From: UTCFX2 sp963788305
GTDB lineage: Bacteria; Chloroflexota; Anaerolineae; Anaerolineales; UBA4823
Direction of reading: 5' to 3'
DNA length: 64,000 nt
Assembly (NCBI GenBank): GCA_963788305.1
Contig: CAWBGK010000020.1
Location: 1-64,000 of the forward strand
Position 1 is the first letter of the stretch. Every line of letters starts with the position of its first letter. A model generated the notes under the pieces. It saw only the letters and a list, made by a program, of their open reading frames with translations, was not told the origin of the DNA and did no database searches. Below, piece after piece: positions 26,645 through 37,436 of this stretch. A program made the position numbers and the translations under genes.

Positions 26645-27967
26645 ATGTCTGAAACAATAAAACAAAATCTTTTGAACAAGTTCCGCATGCACAACGCCAG
26701 CATCGCGATCCTTGGACTTGGTTACGTGGGTCTGCCTCTGGCTGTCGCGTGCGCTGAAGCCGGTTTTAAAGTGGTCGGGATTGATCCTGATCAGCGTAAA
26801 GTGAACACCATCCGAAAATTTGAAAGCCACATCCAGGACATCTCGAACGAGCAAATTGAGCGCCTGGTTAAAACCGGTTATCTTGAGGCTACCACGGATT
26901 TTTCCGCCCTCTCGAAAGCCGATGCAGTGAGCATCTGCGTACCAACGCCTCTTCGAAAGACCGGCGATCCAGACCTCTCATTCATTCTGAGTGCTTCCGA
27001 AGAGCTGGCGAAATATATGCATCCCGGTATGGTGGTTGTGCTTGAGTCCACGACTTACCCCGGGACAACGCGCGAGATCCTGCTGCCAAAACTTGGCGAC
27101 GAAAAGGGGTTGAAAGCGGGAGAGGACTTCTTCCTCGCGTTCTCACCAGAGCGCGTCGACCCTGGTCGCAAGGATTGGACCACATTGAACACGCCTAAGG
27201 TGATCGGTGGAATTACCCCCGATTGCTCGGAAGTTGCCTCAGCCTGGTATTCCGAAGCCCTTAAGACCGTGGTTCCGGTTTCATCCGCCGAAGTCGCTGA
27301 AATGGCTAAGCTGCTGGAAAACACCTTTCGGATGATCAATATCGGTCTGGTAAATGAGATGGCCATGATGTGCGAGAAGTTGGGTGTGGATGTTTGGGAG
27401 GTGATTGATGCCGCAGCCACCAAACCATTTGGCTTTATGAAATTCACGCCGGGTCCCGGTCTGGGTGGTCATTGCATCCCAATCGATCCGCTCTACCTGT
27501 CCTGGAAGCTGCGCGCCCTGAATTACACAGCCCGTTTTATCGAGCTGGCTTCTGAAATCAACACCGGGATGCCGCGCTATGTGGTTGGAAAGGTCCAGGA
27601 CGCATTGAACGAGCAGGGAAAAGCCCTGAAGGGCAGCCGGACTCTTGTCCTGGGTGCAGCCTACAAACCGGACATCGACGACCTGCGCGAATCACCCGCC
27701 CTGGATGTGATCGGTTTGTTGGGACAAAAAGGCGCATCGGTCTCGTACCATGATCCCTATATCCCAAGCCTGCGGCACGATGGGATCAATTTGGACTGCG
27801 TCCCCGACCTGATGCAGGCAGTAGCCCAGGCAGACTGCGTCGTGATCGTCACAAATCATAAAACTTATGATTACCAGGCATTGTTGCGCGAATCCAAATT
27901 GATCGTAGACACCCGAAACGCGCTGGGGGCAGCCGGACGCGGCAATCCGAAAGTAGTCCGGCTGTAA
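26645..27967 (+). CDS. Nucleotide sugar 6-dehydrogenase (UDP-HexNAc type)
   Basis: The 440-residue enzyme oxidises a UDP-sugar to its uronic acid with NAD+. It has the N-terminal Rossmann motif ILGLGYVGLPLAVACAEAGFKVVGID, VLESTTYPGTTREI and FSPERVDPG. Next come KLLENTFRMINIGLVNE, GFMKFTPGPGLGGHCIPIDP with the catalytic Cys, and GAAYKPDIDDLRESPALDV. These features and the length fit the WbpA/UDP-GlcNAc(or ManNAc) 6-dehydrogenase branch rather than UDP-glucose dehydrogenase. A palindrome GTTAGAATCTAAC lies at 26603-26615 upstream. A hairpin follows the stop. Confidence 0.9.
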   Translation: MSETIKQNLLNKFRMHNASIAILGLGYVGLPLAVACAEAGFKVVGIDPDQRKVNTIRKFESHIQDISNEQIERLVKTGYLEATTDFSALSKADAVSICVPTPLRKTGDPDLSFILSASEELAKYMHPGMVVVLESTTYPGTTREILLPKLGDEKGLKAGEDFFLAFSPERVDPGRKDWTTLNTPKVIGGITPDCSEVASAWYSEALKTVVPVSSAEVAEMAKLLENTFRMINIGLVNEMAMMCEKLGVDVWEVIDAAATKPFGFMKFTPGPGLGGHCIPIDPLYLSWKLRALNYTARFIELASEINTGMPRYVVGKVQDALNEQGKALKGSRTLVLGAAYKPDIDDLRESPALDVIGLLGQKGASVSYHDPYIPSLRHDGINLDCVPDLMQAVAQADCVVIVTNHKTYDYQALLRESKLIVDTRNALGAAGRGNPKVVRL

Positions 27968-27971
27968 TCGT

Positions 27972-28020
27972 CCCCAAAAAGCTGCCTGTGAAACCCGAAT
28001 GGTCTCGCTGCTTTTTGGGG
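27972..28020 (+). terminator. Hairpin after the dehydrogenase gene, possible attenuator
   Basis: CCCCAAAAAGC (27972-27982) and GCTTTTTGGGG (28010-28020) pair perfectly. The T run lies inside the 3' arm rather than after it, so termination strength is uncertain. It begins four bases after the stop codon. Confidence 0.5.
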
Positions 28021-28080
28021 TCTGGACAGAAAATGCGAGAATATTTGCCTTGAAGGCTGGCAGAGGAAAAAGAGGAAAAG

Positions 28081-29069
28081 ATGGCAAACTACCTGGTCAC
28101 CGGCGCTGCTGGTTTCATCGGCTCTCGGGTTGCAGAGCTGCTGCTCGAAGCCGGCCACCTCGTCATCGGCTGCGATAACCTCAATGACGCCTACGACATC
28201 CGGATGAAGCTCTGGCGGCTCGAATCCTTAAAGAACAGCCCCAATTTACCTTTCATACGTTGGACATCAGCCAACGCGTTGGACTTTCCAGCGTTAACCA
28301 GACAGGCGATGGCAGGGAGGTTTCTCTGGATGCCGTCATAAACCTGGCTGCACGAGCCGGCGTCAGGTCTTCTGTGCTCGATCCGTGGATTTACTATGAT
28401 ACAAACTTGACCGGTACGCTCAATCTTCTGGATCTCTGCCGTCAGCTGGGTGTTCCAAAATTCATCCTGGCTTCTACTTCCAGCGTCTACGGCAATAATG
28501 CCCCACTGCCCACTCCAGAAAGCGCCAGCAGCGATTTTCCGCTCCAGCCGTATGCAGCCAGCAAGAAAGCCGCAGAGGCGCTTTGCCATGCCTACCACTA
28601 TCTTCATGGCATCGATGTGACCGTTTTTCGCTACTTTACTGTGTACGGTCCAGCCGGACGGCCGGATATGTCGATTTTCCGTTTTACCCAGTGGATCTTT
28701 GAAGAAAGACCGCTGCAGCTGTACGGAGATGGCGAGCAATCCCGAGGTTTTACCTTTATCGACGACATCGCTCGAGGCACTATCCTCGGTTTGAGACCGC
28801 TAGGTTACGAAATCATCAATTTGGGTGGGCACGAGACCATCACGATTAATGCATTAATCCAGATGCTTGAACAAAAGATTGGTAAGAAAGCGTGCATCCA
28901 GCGCTATCCTGCAGTCCCGGCGGATATGCTTTCCAATTGGGCAGATGTCCAAAAGGCAAGGCAGCTGATCGGATGGAAGTCCCAGGTATCCCTGGAACAG
29001 GGCCTGTCGCGTTTGATCGAATGGTACGAGAGAGAACGGAGCTGGGCAAGCCAAATTGCAACATTCTGA
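28081..29069 (+). CDS. NAD-dependent epimerase, UDP-glucuronate 4-epimerase-like (frameshifted)
   Basis: This short-chain-fold sugar epimerase has YLVTGAAGFIGSRVAELLLEAGH as the NAD site, CDNLNDAYDIRMK and INLAARAGVRSS. The catalytic STSSVYGNN and YAASKKAAEALCHAY, and the HVYG-like VYGPAGRPDM, follow. The pattern CDNLND...YD and RAGVRSS is typical of UDP-GlcA 4-epimerase (interconverting UDP-glucuronate and UDP-galacturonate). The frame changes between 28225 and 28245; the second part resumes as FTFHTLDISQRVG. Confidence 0.8.
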
Positions 29070-29126
29070 GCCTGCTCTCACTCAATTCTTCGTCAAACGA
29101 CGACTTTCCATGGGTATTTATTCAGG

Positions 29127-30497
29127 ATGAACCCGGGATCGCTTAAAACCTGGCTCGAGCAGAAGCTCAACCGGCTGGTTGGGAACGAGCTGGTCCGCCG
29201 GATGATCAAGAATTCCGGCTTTCTTTTCGGCACCACCGGGATATCTGCGGCGTTGAGCATGCTGCAGGGGATTCTTTCTGCTCGGCTCCTCGGCGCAGCC
29301 GGGTTCGGCGCCCTCGGCACGATCACCCTGTTTACCAGCGTGATCAATAATTTTGTGTCATTTCGTATGGGGGAGCTGGTTGTGAAGTTCGTCGGCCATT
29401 TCACAGAGCTGGACGACCCGCGTTCCGCTGCTGCGGTATTCAAGCTGGCCGCTTTGTTTGAGATCGTCGCTTCGTTCGTCGCGTTCGGTTTGATCGTGTT
29501 GCTCGCTCCGCTGGGTGCGGAGTACCTCACCAAAGACCCCGCCATGGCGCCGATGTTTGTGCTGTATGGGCTTGTCGTGCTGGCAAATCTGATTGCCGAG
29601 AGTTCCACGGGTTTGATGCAGATCTACGACCGGTTCGGGCGGTTAGCCGGTCTTGGAATCATCCAAAGCGTCGTGACCCTGACATTGATTACCATCGCCT
29701 ATCTTATGCAGAGCGGACTTACCGGCATACTGGTCGCGTATCTGGCCGGAAAAGCGGTTGGCGCGATCGCCATCTCAGGCGCGGCGCTGCTCGAAGCCTC
29801 CCGCCGCTGGGGTAGAGGTTGGTGGCGCATCCCGATTACAGCAGTTCGCTCGAGCTGGAGCGAGCTGGCCCATTTTGCGTTCAGCACGAACATCAGCGCC
29901 TCGATCAGCCTCCTGACAAAAGACAGCGAGCTGCTTTGGGTTTCACTGCTGCGCGGCCCAACTGAGGCGGGTTATTACAAGCTGGCGCTGGCGCTCGCCA
30001 ACATGGTGCAGATGCCCATAGAGCCGCTCCCCCAGGCGACTTACCCCGAGCTGTCTCGCCAGGTAGCGCGTTCGGAATGGGCTAATCTGCGTTATTTGCT
30101 GCGCCAGGGTTCGCGGCTTGCCGGCGCTTATTCTTTGCTTGCGACCGTGTTCCTGGTGATATTTGGACAGCCGATCATCCGGCTGCTCTATTCAACCGAG
30201 TTCCTGCCGACATACCCGGCTTTGGTCATCCTGCTCGCTGGTCTCTTAGTAGCCAACACCTTCTACTGGCGTCGGATTGCCCTGCTGGCGCTGGGGCGAG
30301 CCGATTTCCCGGCCAAGGTCAACGGGATCCTGGCAGCCATAAAGATCGGTGCGACGCTCGCATTCGTTCCGCGCTACGGCTACCTGGTCAGCGCAGCGCT
30401 GCTGGCGGGATTCTACTGGGCTGGATCTTTGATTTCGGTCCTGAAAATCCGCTCGCTGATCGCCCAACGTGAGCAGCTGGAGTCCTCTGCGGCTTGA
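29127..30497 (+). CDS. Wzx-type polysaccharide flippase (MOP superfamily)
   Basis: The 456-residue protein has about 12-14 membrane spans beginning GFLFGTTGISAALSMLQGILSARLLG and has the family's internal repeats of spans. Such flippases move lipid-linked sugar units across the membrane. There is no frameshift. It follows the epimerase by 57 bases and precedes a GT4 gene by seven. The locus also holds an ABC exporter, so this could serve a separate glycan. Confidence 0.87.
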   Translation: MNPGSLKTWLEQKLNRLVGNELVRRMIKNSGFLFGTTGISAALSMLQGILSARLLGAAGFGALGTITLFTSVINNFVSFRMGELVVKFVGHFTELDDPRSAAAVFKLAALFEIVASFVAFGLIVLLAPLGAEYLTKDPAMAPMFVLYGLVVLANLIAESSTGLMQIYDRFGRLAGLGIIQSVVTLTLITIAYLMQSGLTGILVAYLAGKAVGAIAISGAALLEASRRWGRGWWRIPITAVRSSWSELAHFAFSTNISASISLLTKDSELLWVSLLRGPTEAGYYKLALALANMVQMPIEPLPQATYPELSRQVARSEWANLRYLLRQGSRLAGAYSLLATVFLVIFGQPIIRLLYSTEFLPTYPALVILLAGLLVANTFYWRRIALLALGRADFPAKVNGILAAIKIGATLAFVPRYGYLVSAALLAGFYWAGSLISVLKIRSLIAQREQLESSAA

Positions 30498-30504
30498 GGA
30501 ACAC

Positions 30505-31702
30505 ATGAAAATCGCGATCATCGCTCCAACCGAAATCCCGGCTCGCCGCGCGAACACCCTTCAGGTGATGAAAATGGCCCAGGCGCTGACTGTCCAGGGT
30601 CATGATGTGGACCTGGCAGCACCGGCATCCCATCCGGCTCCAGAGCAGACCTGGGAGAGTCTGGCCAGGCACTATGGCCTCCATCATCCATTTTCAATCA
30701 CCTGGCTGTCGTCAAATCCAGCCCTGCGCCGCTACGACTACAGCTGGCGAGCGGTGCGCCGGGCGCGCCGCCAGAACGCTGACCTGGTCTACACCCGCCT
30801 GCCCCAGGCTGCTGCGCTCTCGAGCCAGCTCGGGATCCCAACGATCCTCGAAGTCCACGACCTGCCTCAACGGGTCGCCGGCCCGTTGCTTTTCCGACTG
30901 TTCCTGGGCGGCAAAGGCGCCTGCAGGCTGGTCGTAATCACCCAGGCGCTGGTAAATGATCTGGAACAGCAATTCAAAATCAACCTGCACACACCCCTTG
31001 CGGTGGTTGCTCCAGATGGGGTGGATCTGGAACGCTACAAACAGCTGCCCTCCCCGCAGAATGCCCGGCAGATGATCAAGCAGGATCTGCCTGAAATTCT
31101 GGCCAGGCTCGATCCTGATGCATTCACCGTCGGTTACACCGGGCATCTCTACCCCGGCCGAGGCAGCGGGCTGCTGCTGGATCTGGCTGAACACCTTCCC
31201 CAGGTTGCCTTCTTGATCGTGGGAGGAGAACCTGCCCAGGTCGAATCAGCCAGGGTGGAGGCAATGATAAAAGGGCTGGACAATATTTACCTGACGGGTT
31301 TCGTCCCCAACGCCGACCTGCCGGTCTTTCAAGCTGCTTGCGATGTGCTGCTGATGCCTTACCAGCAGAAAGTGGAGGCTTCGTCCGGAGGCGATATCTC
31401 TCGCTACCTCAGCCCAATGAAGCTCTTTGAGTATCTGGCCTGCGAGCGGGCGATCGTCTCCAGCAGACCTGCCCGTCTTGGGTGAGGTTCTGAGCTCTCA
31501 GAACGCGATCCTCATTCCGCTCGACCAGCCCGAGAGCTGGGTATCGGCAATCAACCAGCTGAAAAGCGATCCGGAGCTGCGCCAGCGCCTTGCCCTTCAA
31601 GCCAGATCGGACGCCAGCCGCTATACCTGGGAACAACGCTCCAGGAAGATCCTCGCCGGATTGGAGCTGCCAGCGGCGTTGACCGGCTTTCCCAAAGCAT
31701 GA
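30505..31702 (+). CDS. GT4 family glycosyltransferase (frameshifted)
   Basis: The GT-B fold enzyme starts MKIAIIAPTEIPARRANTLQ, has DLVYTRLPQAA, VVAPDGVDLERY and VGYTGHLYPGRG, and the acceptor/donor site LSPMKLFEYLACERAIVSS. The conserved Glu in MKLFEYLA is the family motif. The frame breaks near 31458-31464 (one extra A). The corrected reading DLPVLGEVLSSQNAILIPL continues to the end at 31702. Donor and acceptor are not known. Confidence 0.83.
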
Positions 31703-31725
31703 GATAATCAAGCCTCTGGATCAAA

Positions 31726-33364
31726 ATGTCGCAGATCGAAAACAGCTCCTCATCAAAATATAACACGGCTCGTAAAGCCGCTCTGGCCGTCTGTGCTCTG
31801 GCAGTTCTGGTTGTTATTTCCTTTGGTCTGGCGTTGATTGAAAATCAGCTCAGCTCGATAGCAGGATGGACATCGTATTTCTGGGTATCGCTGATCAGCC
31901 TGGGAGTGCTGCTGGGGATCTGGCGCTCAATGGAGAAAGAGCAGCCGCCGCGCTGGCTGTTCTATCTGGTCGTTGCGGCCGCGCTGCTTCGCCTCGCGGC
32001 GGGCGTCTTTTGGTCCCTCAGCCTGCCGAGATGGGGGCATGCCACACCCGCTGAACAGGGCGGCTACATCATGGGAGATGCAGCCGGTCGCGATCTGGCT
32101 GCCTGGAAGCTTGCGCAGTCCGATTCATCGCTGCTGAATTCATTCCAAAACAACCGCAAAGTGGACCAATACGGCGGTCTGCTCTTTATCAGCGCCTTGA
32201 TCTACCGCTATTTAGGCGCTGATTTCCACCAACCATGGCTGGTCGTGCTGCTGGGCGCGGTGTGTTCCGGATTGGCTGTGCTTTTCGTCTGGGCATTCAC
32301 CCGCCGGATCTGGGACGATTCTGCTGCCAGGATCGCGGCCTGGGCGATGTTCCTCTATCCTGAGGCCGTGCTGCTGGGCAGCTCGCAGATGCGCGAGGCT
32401 TTCACCATCCCGCTGGCTGCTGCATCTTTTTATGGATTGGCCCGTTATCGCGACGATCACTCTCCAACCAGCCTGGTATGGATGCTGGTCCCGGTGTTAT
32501 TCACCGCCTTTTTCTCGCCGCTCTCGGCTGCGTTGCTGCTTGGCGGTCTGGCGCTTGCCGGTTTGTTCCTGATCCGCTTCGGATCATCCAAATCCGTCCA
32601 GCGGCGCTGGTTCTGGCTGATCCTGGGCCTGCTGTCTGGTCGTGGGTCTGGCAGGGCTGTGGTTTGTGCTTCGCGAAGTCGTCCCGGCGCGCATCACCAA
32701 TCCAATCGCGATGCTCAGCTGGTGGCTGCGCAAATCCGCCAGCTTCCAGGCCTATCTCAGCGAGCATGCCTCCGGCTGGATGCAGAAAATCTTCGACTTT
32801 ACCCCTGAATGGACACACCTGCCGATGCTGGTCGCATACGGCGTGGTGCAGCCGTTTCTGCCCGCCGCGCTGATCGCCGGCAGCGAGGCGCCGATCTGGC
32901 GCTTCGTCGCAGTCTGGCGCTCCCTCGGCTGGACGCTGCTGCTTGCGTTTCTGGTTTATGCGCCGTTCCACGCTTTCCGCCGCAAGGAAGGTCAGAACCT
33001 GATACGGGCGTTCGCGCTGGCGGTCTGGGTGGTTATCCTGGTGGCAGCCTTTCGAGGTGGGAGCGATATGTGGGACAATCCTCGCTACCGGGCGATCTTT
33101 GCCGGAATCCAGGTGGCTTTGTCCGCCCGGATTTGGGTTGAAATCCAACAATCTCGCGATCCCTGGCTGCGGCGCGCCCTGTTGCTGGCTGGCGCAATTC
33201 TGGTCTGGTTTTTACCCTGGTACCTTCAGCGATATTATTCGATCGGCTGGCCTGTGAACAATCCCTTCATCATCCTTGCGCTGGGGATCACCACCGGCGC
33301 GCTGCTCATCCTGGTCGACTGGTATCGAACGACCAGACCTAAGAAACCGCCCAGTAGCTCCTGA
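31726..33364 (+). CDS. Multi-pass membrane protein, GT-C glycosyltransferase or polymerase-like (frameshifted)
   Basis: The reconstructed protein of about 545 residues has ten or more membrane spans, beginning AALAVCALAVLVVISFGLAL. An extracytoplasmic loop holds GDAAGRDLAAWKLAQ, followed by DQYGGLLFISALIYRYLG. This layout is seen in GT-C glycosyltransferases and Wzy-like polymerases, but no decisive motif is seen. One extra base near 32633 shifts the frame in the span LILGLL-VVGLAGLWFVL. It could be a sugar transferase using lipid-phosphate donors, like the GT2 downstream. Confidence 0.6.
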
Positions 33365-33494
33365 ATCGGGTTTGGAGTCGAAAAGGATTTAACTCATCGA
33401 AAGCTTCATACGATGGCCAGGTACCTCAGCGTGCAAGATTGAAGCAGGTATAATTACAGAGTTCTGGTCTCCAATCCAATTCAAAACCTGGTAA

Positions 33495-34484
33495 ATGATT
33501 ATGCCTGATGAAAATCGACTGAACTTATCGATCATTGTTCCGGTTTACAACGAGGCCGAAAGTCTGGCGCTTCTTCACGAGCAGATCCACCTCGCAGTCG
33601 ATCCGGTCGCCGGATTGTCCTGGGAAGTCGTATATGTCGATGACGGCAGCCGTGACGAAAGCGCCAAAGTGCTCGAAACACTTGCTTGCGGGGACCCAAC
33701 CCATACCTCCGTGGTGTTCTTCCGTCGGAATTTTGGCCAGACTGCTGCGATCGCAGCCGGCATTGACAATTCACGCGGTGAAGTCATCGTACTGATGGAT
33801 GCCGACCTGCAGAACGATCCAGCAGACATCCCCCAAATGCTGGACTTGATTCAGCAAGGCTATGATGTGGTGAGCGGTTGGCGTGAAAAACGCCAGGATA
33901 CCTTTCTCAACCGCGTCCTTCCCTCCCGAATTGCCAACTGGCTGATCTCAACTGTCACAGGCGTCCATTTACACGATTACGGCTGCACGCTGAAGGCTTA
34001 CCGCCGGGAAGTGCTCACTGGATTTCGGCTTTACGGCGAGATGCATCGGTTCATCCCGGCCTACGCCAACTCCGTCGGTGCAAGGATGATCGAGCTCCCG
34101 GTCCGCCACCATCCCCGTCGCTATGGCCAGACCAAGTACGGTCTCACCCGGACGATGAAGGTCATCCTGGACCTGTTCACGGTTAAATTCCTGATCAGCT
34201 ACGCCAATAAGCCAATTTACCTGTTCGGGGGAACGGGGATCGTCCTGATCCTGATCAGCCTGGCTACGCTGCTTTTCCTGCTCATCCGCCGGGTATTTTT
34301 CGACATCTCCGTAACTGGTTCGCCGTTCTTCTCCACCAGCATGATGATCCTGATCCTGGGATTTCAGTCGATCTTGATGGGCTTGATCGCAGAGCTGCTG
34401 GTCCGCACGTATCATGAGTCTCAACAGAAACCTACCTACACGGTCCGCAAACAAATATTCCCTCAAAATGAGCTGGACTTCTAA
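33495..34484 (+). CDS. GT2 glycosyltransferase with two C-terminal membrane spans (polyprenyl-phosphate sugar synthase-like)
   Basis: The 329-residue protein starts LSIIVPVYNEAESLALLHEQ, has VDDGSRDES and the DxD motif VLMDADLQNDPADIP. The RHHPRRYGQTKYGLTRT basic segment comes before two hydrophobic spans near residues 233-260 and 275-300. This is the ArnC/GtrB/DPM1 pattern: it transfers a sugar to undecaprenyl phosphate for later GT-C enzymes. A weak TATAAT lies at 33449-33454. Confidence 0.88.
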   Translation: MIMPDENRLNLSIIVPVYNEAESLALLHEQIHLAVDPVAGLSWEVVYVDDGSRDESAKVLETLACGDPTHTSVVFFRRNFGQTAAIAAGIDNSRGEVIVLMDADLQNDPADIPQMLDLIQQGYDVVSGWREKRQDTFLNRVLPSRIANWLISTVTGVHLHDYGCTLKAYRREVLTGFRLYGEMHRFIPAYANSVGARMIELPVRHHPRRYGQTKYGLTRTMKVILDLFTVKFLISYANKPIYLFGGTGIVLILISLATLLFLLIRRVFFDISVTGSPFFSTSMMILILGFQSILMGLIAELLVRTYHESQQKPTYTVRKQIFPQNELDF

Positions 34485-34546
34485 GTAATGGGCAGCCCAA
34501 AGGTTCCGATCCGATTTCATCAAAAGAATCAAGAAGGGCCCGAAAC

Positions 34547-35518
34547 TTGACCGAACAGGGTGCAAGTGGACCGGTCCATTCCTCAAGGCAGAGCGCCTTG
34601 CGCATCATCGGGACGCTGGTTGCCCTGGTCTTACTCGTATATCTACTCAGCCAGCAGGGATGGGAACAGATCTGGGCAGCTGTACGGAGCATCCCGCTCT
34701 GGCGTTTCGGGTTGGCGTTCCTGCTGATGCTGGCCTCCCGCTTCGCAATTTCTATGCGCTGGTATACCTTGCTGCACTCCGCCCGGCTCGATATCACTTT
34801 CTGGCAGACCTTGAAGATCACATTTGCCGGGCTCTTTGCGACGAACTTCCTGCCTACCACGATCGGTGGAGATGTTGTCCGGCTGGCTGGCGCGATCCGC
34901 TTTCGATTGGATGCGGCCATCAGCGCAGCTTCGTTGATCGCTGACCGCCTGGTAGGGATGACCGGCATGGCGATGGTGCTGCCGTTGAGTATTCCTGCGC
35001 TGCTTAACCTCCAGGTTGATCCGGATGCGAGCTCACCCTTGTTGGTTTCAACCATATTTTCTTATCAATGGCTTGAAAAAATTCGCGGAAAAATCTCGAA
35101 AGCTTTCAAGGATCTCTTCCAATCTCTGGCCTTCTGGTTGAAGAACCCCGCTGCCCTGGCGCGCTCGTTAGGATATTCCTGGGTTCATATGGTCTGCTTC
35201 TTTCTGATTTTGCAGATATTGCTTGGTGGTGTCGGTGAGCAAATCCCCTTATGGACCATTGCAGGGCTGTACAGCCTGGTATATTTTGTTACCTTGATCC
35301 CGATATCAATCAATGGGTATGGACTGCAGGAAATTTCGATGACCTTGATATTTTCGAACCTGGGGAGAGCATCGCTGAGCAGCGGTCTTACAGTCGCACT
35401 CCTTTTCCGCACGATAACCATGCTGGCTAGTCTTCCTGGCGCATTCTTTTTACCGGAATTTTTAACCTCCCACAACAAGCCAGAAACAAGGGATCAGGTC
35501 AACGGACCGGTAAGCTGA
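34547..35518 (+). CDS. Lysylphosphatidylglycerol synthase TM-region family (UPF0104) membrane protein
   Basis: The 323-residue protein has about eight membrane spans and the family segment GLFATNFLPTTIGGDVVRLAGAIRF. It lacks the C-terminal aminoacyl-transferase domain of MprF, so it belongs with the stand-alone flippase-like group that often sits beside GtrB-like GT2 genes. It probably moves a lipid-linked sugar or phospholipid across the membrane. The start codon is TTG 34547. Confidence 0.8.
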   Translation: MTEQGASGPVHSSRQSALRIIGTLVALVLLVYLLSQQGWEQIWAAVRSIPLWRFGLAFLLMLASRFAISMRWYTLLHSARLDITFWQTLKITFAGLFATNFLPTTIGGDVVRLAGAIRFRLDAAISAASLIADRLVGMTGMAMVLPLSIPALLNLQVDPDASSPLLVSTIFSYQWLEKIRGKISKAFKDLFQSLAFWLKNPAALARSLGYSWVHMVCFFLILQILLGGVGEQIPLWTIAGLYSLVYFVTLIPISINGYGLQEISMTLIFSNLGRASLSSGLTVALLFRTITMLASLPGAFFLPEFLTSHNKPETRDQVNGPVS

Positions 35519-35554
35519 AAGCAATGCCTTCCACTACCGTAAATAGGATGTTCG

Positions 35555-37422
35555 ATGCTTTTTTTTGAAAACACTGCCCAATTTTTCAGCAGATTTTCAC
35601 GGTGGAACTTGCTTTTCTTTGGGATCGCGGCAGGCGCTGTCCCGGTGTTGGCGTTCGTCATCAACTTACCCATCTTCCATCAGGCGCTCCCTCGCCTGGG
35701 TGCATTCGGGCTGGCAGTTGGCTTAGGCGCAATATTCCTCAGAGCGTATTTTTTATCCCTGAGAGCCAGCATTTCGCTCGGATGGGGGACCAGCCTGGCA
35801 GGTTCGCTGCTGGGCTCTGCCAGCCTTTACCTGGTCCTCTCCTACATCCCTGAGATCTCAACCTATCCGTTTACGCTTACCTGGTCAGAAGCCAGCCGTT
35901 ATTATTATGCCTCGCTGTATTTCTCCGAGCGCATCTATGGAATCCAGACGCCTCCGACTGTCCTGCACCCCAGCCGCTATTTAATGCAGGCGATTCCCTT
36001 CCTACTGCCCGAATTCTCCAATCTGGCTCCACCGGGCATGGCAGGTGCTGCTTTGGATCGTCATGCCAACGATCGCTTCTTTCCTTTTAGCCCGCCGCCT
36101 GAAGATCGAGCCAGGCTTGCAGCGCTGGCTGTTCGTGGCGGCTGCGTACCTGGTCTGGATGGTCGGCCCCGTGTACTATCACCTGCTTGTACCGGTGATC
36201 ATCGTGATCTGGGGCTTTCAAGCCCGTTCGATCCGCTCGCCCAGAAGTCGGTTCGCAATTTCTGCGCTGGCTGTCTTCGCCGCTTCAGCCTGGGCCGGGG
36301 TCAGCAGGGTGAACTGGTACCCGGTCCCCGGATTGATGGCATCGGCGTTAATCTTGATGGAAGAACCCATCGGATCAGGCGCTCTCCGCCAAAAATTTTC
36401 TTACATTCTCAGGCTGGCCGGATGGACTATTTTTGGAGCTGCGACGGCCTTCCTCGCCCAGGTCGGGTACATCCTCTGGTCAGGGAATTCCGTTGAGCAG
36501 TTTACAACCAGTTTTTCCTCCAGCTTGCTCTGGCATCGCCTGCTGCCCAATGCGACTTATCCGCCTGGGCTGCTCCTGGCAATTCTGATCGTCTCTCTAC
36601 CGATGGTTGGGGTGATCTGGGCTCGGATTTTTGACCATCCTGCTGGAAAAGCCGCCTGGCGCCGTTTTCACCCGCTCCGCCTGTTGGGCTGGCGGGAATC
36701 CTGCTGGTCTTCTTCTTCGGCGGGATGGTCGTCAGCGTAAAGATCGGCGGCGGCAGCAACCTGCATAATCTGGATGCCTATCTGACATTTCTGCTGATCA
36801 TCTCTGCTTATTTCTTTTACCGTCAGGTTGCCGAAGAGCCAGATTTCCAGTTTTCGACCGCTGAGTCCCAGGTTTACCAACCCGCTTCAACAGCAAGGCT
36901 TTCACCTCAGCTTATATTGCATCTCTGCGCTGACCTTCGGGTCTGATCATTTATTCAGCATCGGTTCTCCTGACCCATGTGCCTGCATCTTCATCCCCCG
37001 ATCCAGGCTCAATCCAGGAAAACCTGAACGAGCTCGCCGGTCCGGTCTACCGCGCAGTCCAGGAAGGTGGAGAGGTCCTTTTCCTCTCCAACCGCCAGCT
37101 TTTGACCTTCGAAAACTTACAGGTCCCGCTTGTTCCGGAATATGAGCGGGTTTTCCTGATGGAAGCAGCTATGGCAAACGATCCAGACTACCTGGGACGC
37201 CTCTACCAGGAGCTCGCCGACCACCGCTATGCCCTGATCGTCAGCGAACCGCTCTCTCGAGAGCTGAAGGATCCCAGATCGGATTTTGGAGCCGAAAACA
37301 ACGCCTGGGTGGAAAACGTATCGCGCCACATCCTGTGCAATTACACCCCGATCAAGACCCTGAGGGAAGTTCAGCTGCAGATTCTGGCTCCAGCTCAGAA
37401 ACCGAAGAAGAACTGCCCGTAG
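35555..37422 (+). CDS. Large multi-pass membrane protein with C-terminal soluble domain (several frameshifts)
   Basis: The gene reads in pieces. A first frame of spans ends near PEFSN, and the break is near 36022. The second frame (LHRAWQVLLWIVMPTIASF...) runs to about 36686, where it breaks again (corrected GLAGILLVFFFGGMVV). At least two more breaks fall in 36860-36945. The last piece is a soluble domain (PASSSPDPGSIQENLNELAG to KPKKNCP). The N-terminus resembles GT-C-like proteins with a loop WSEASRYYYASLYFSERIYG. A T8 run follows the ATG (35559-35566). Its role is unknown, and its many breaks make it a likely pseudogene if the assembly is right. Confidence 0.5.
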
Positions 37423-37436
37423 ACCCGAGCCAAGTC

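Noticed and set aside
33449..33454. TATAAT before the GT2 gene at 33495 as a promoter
   Set aside because: No -35 at the usual spacing and no TGn extension, so support is too weak.
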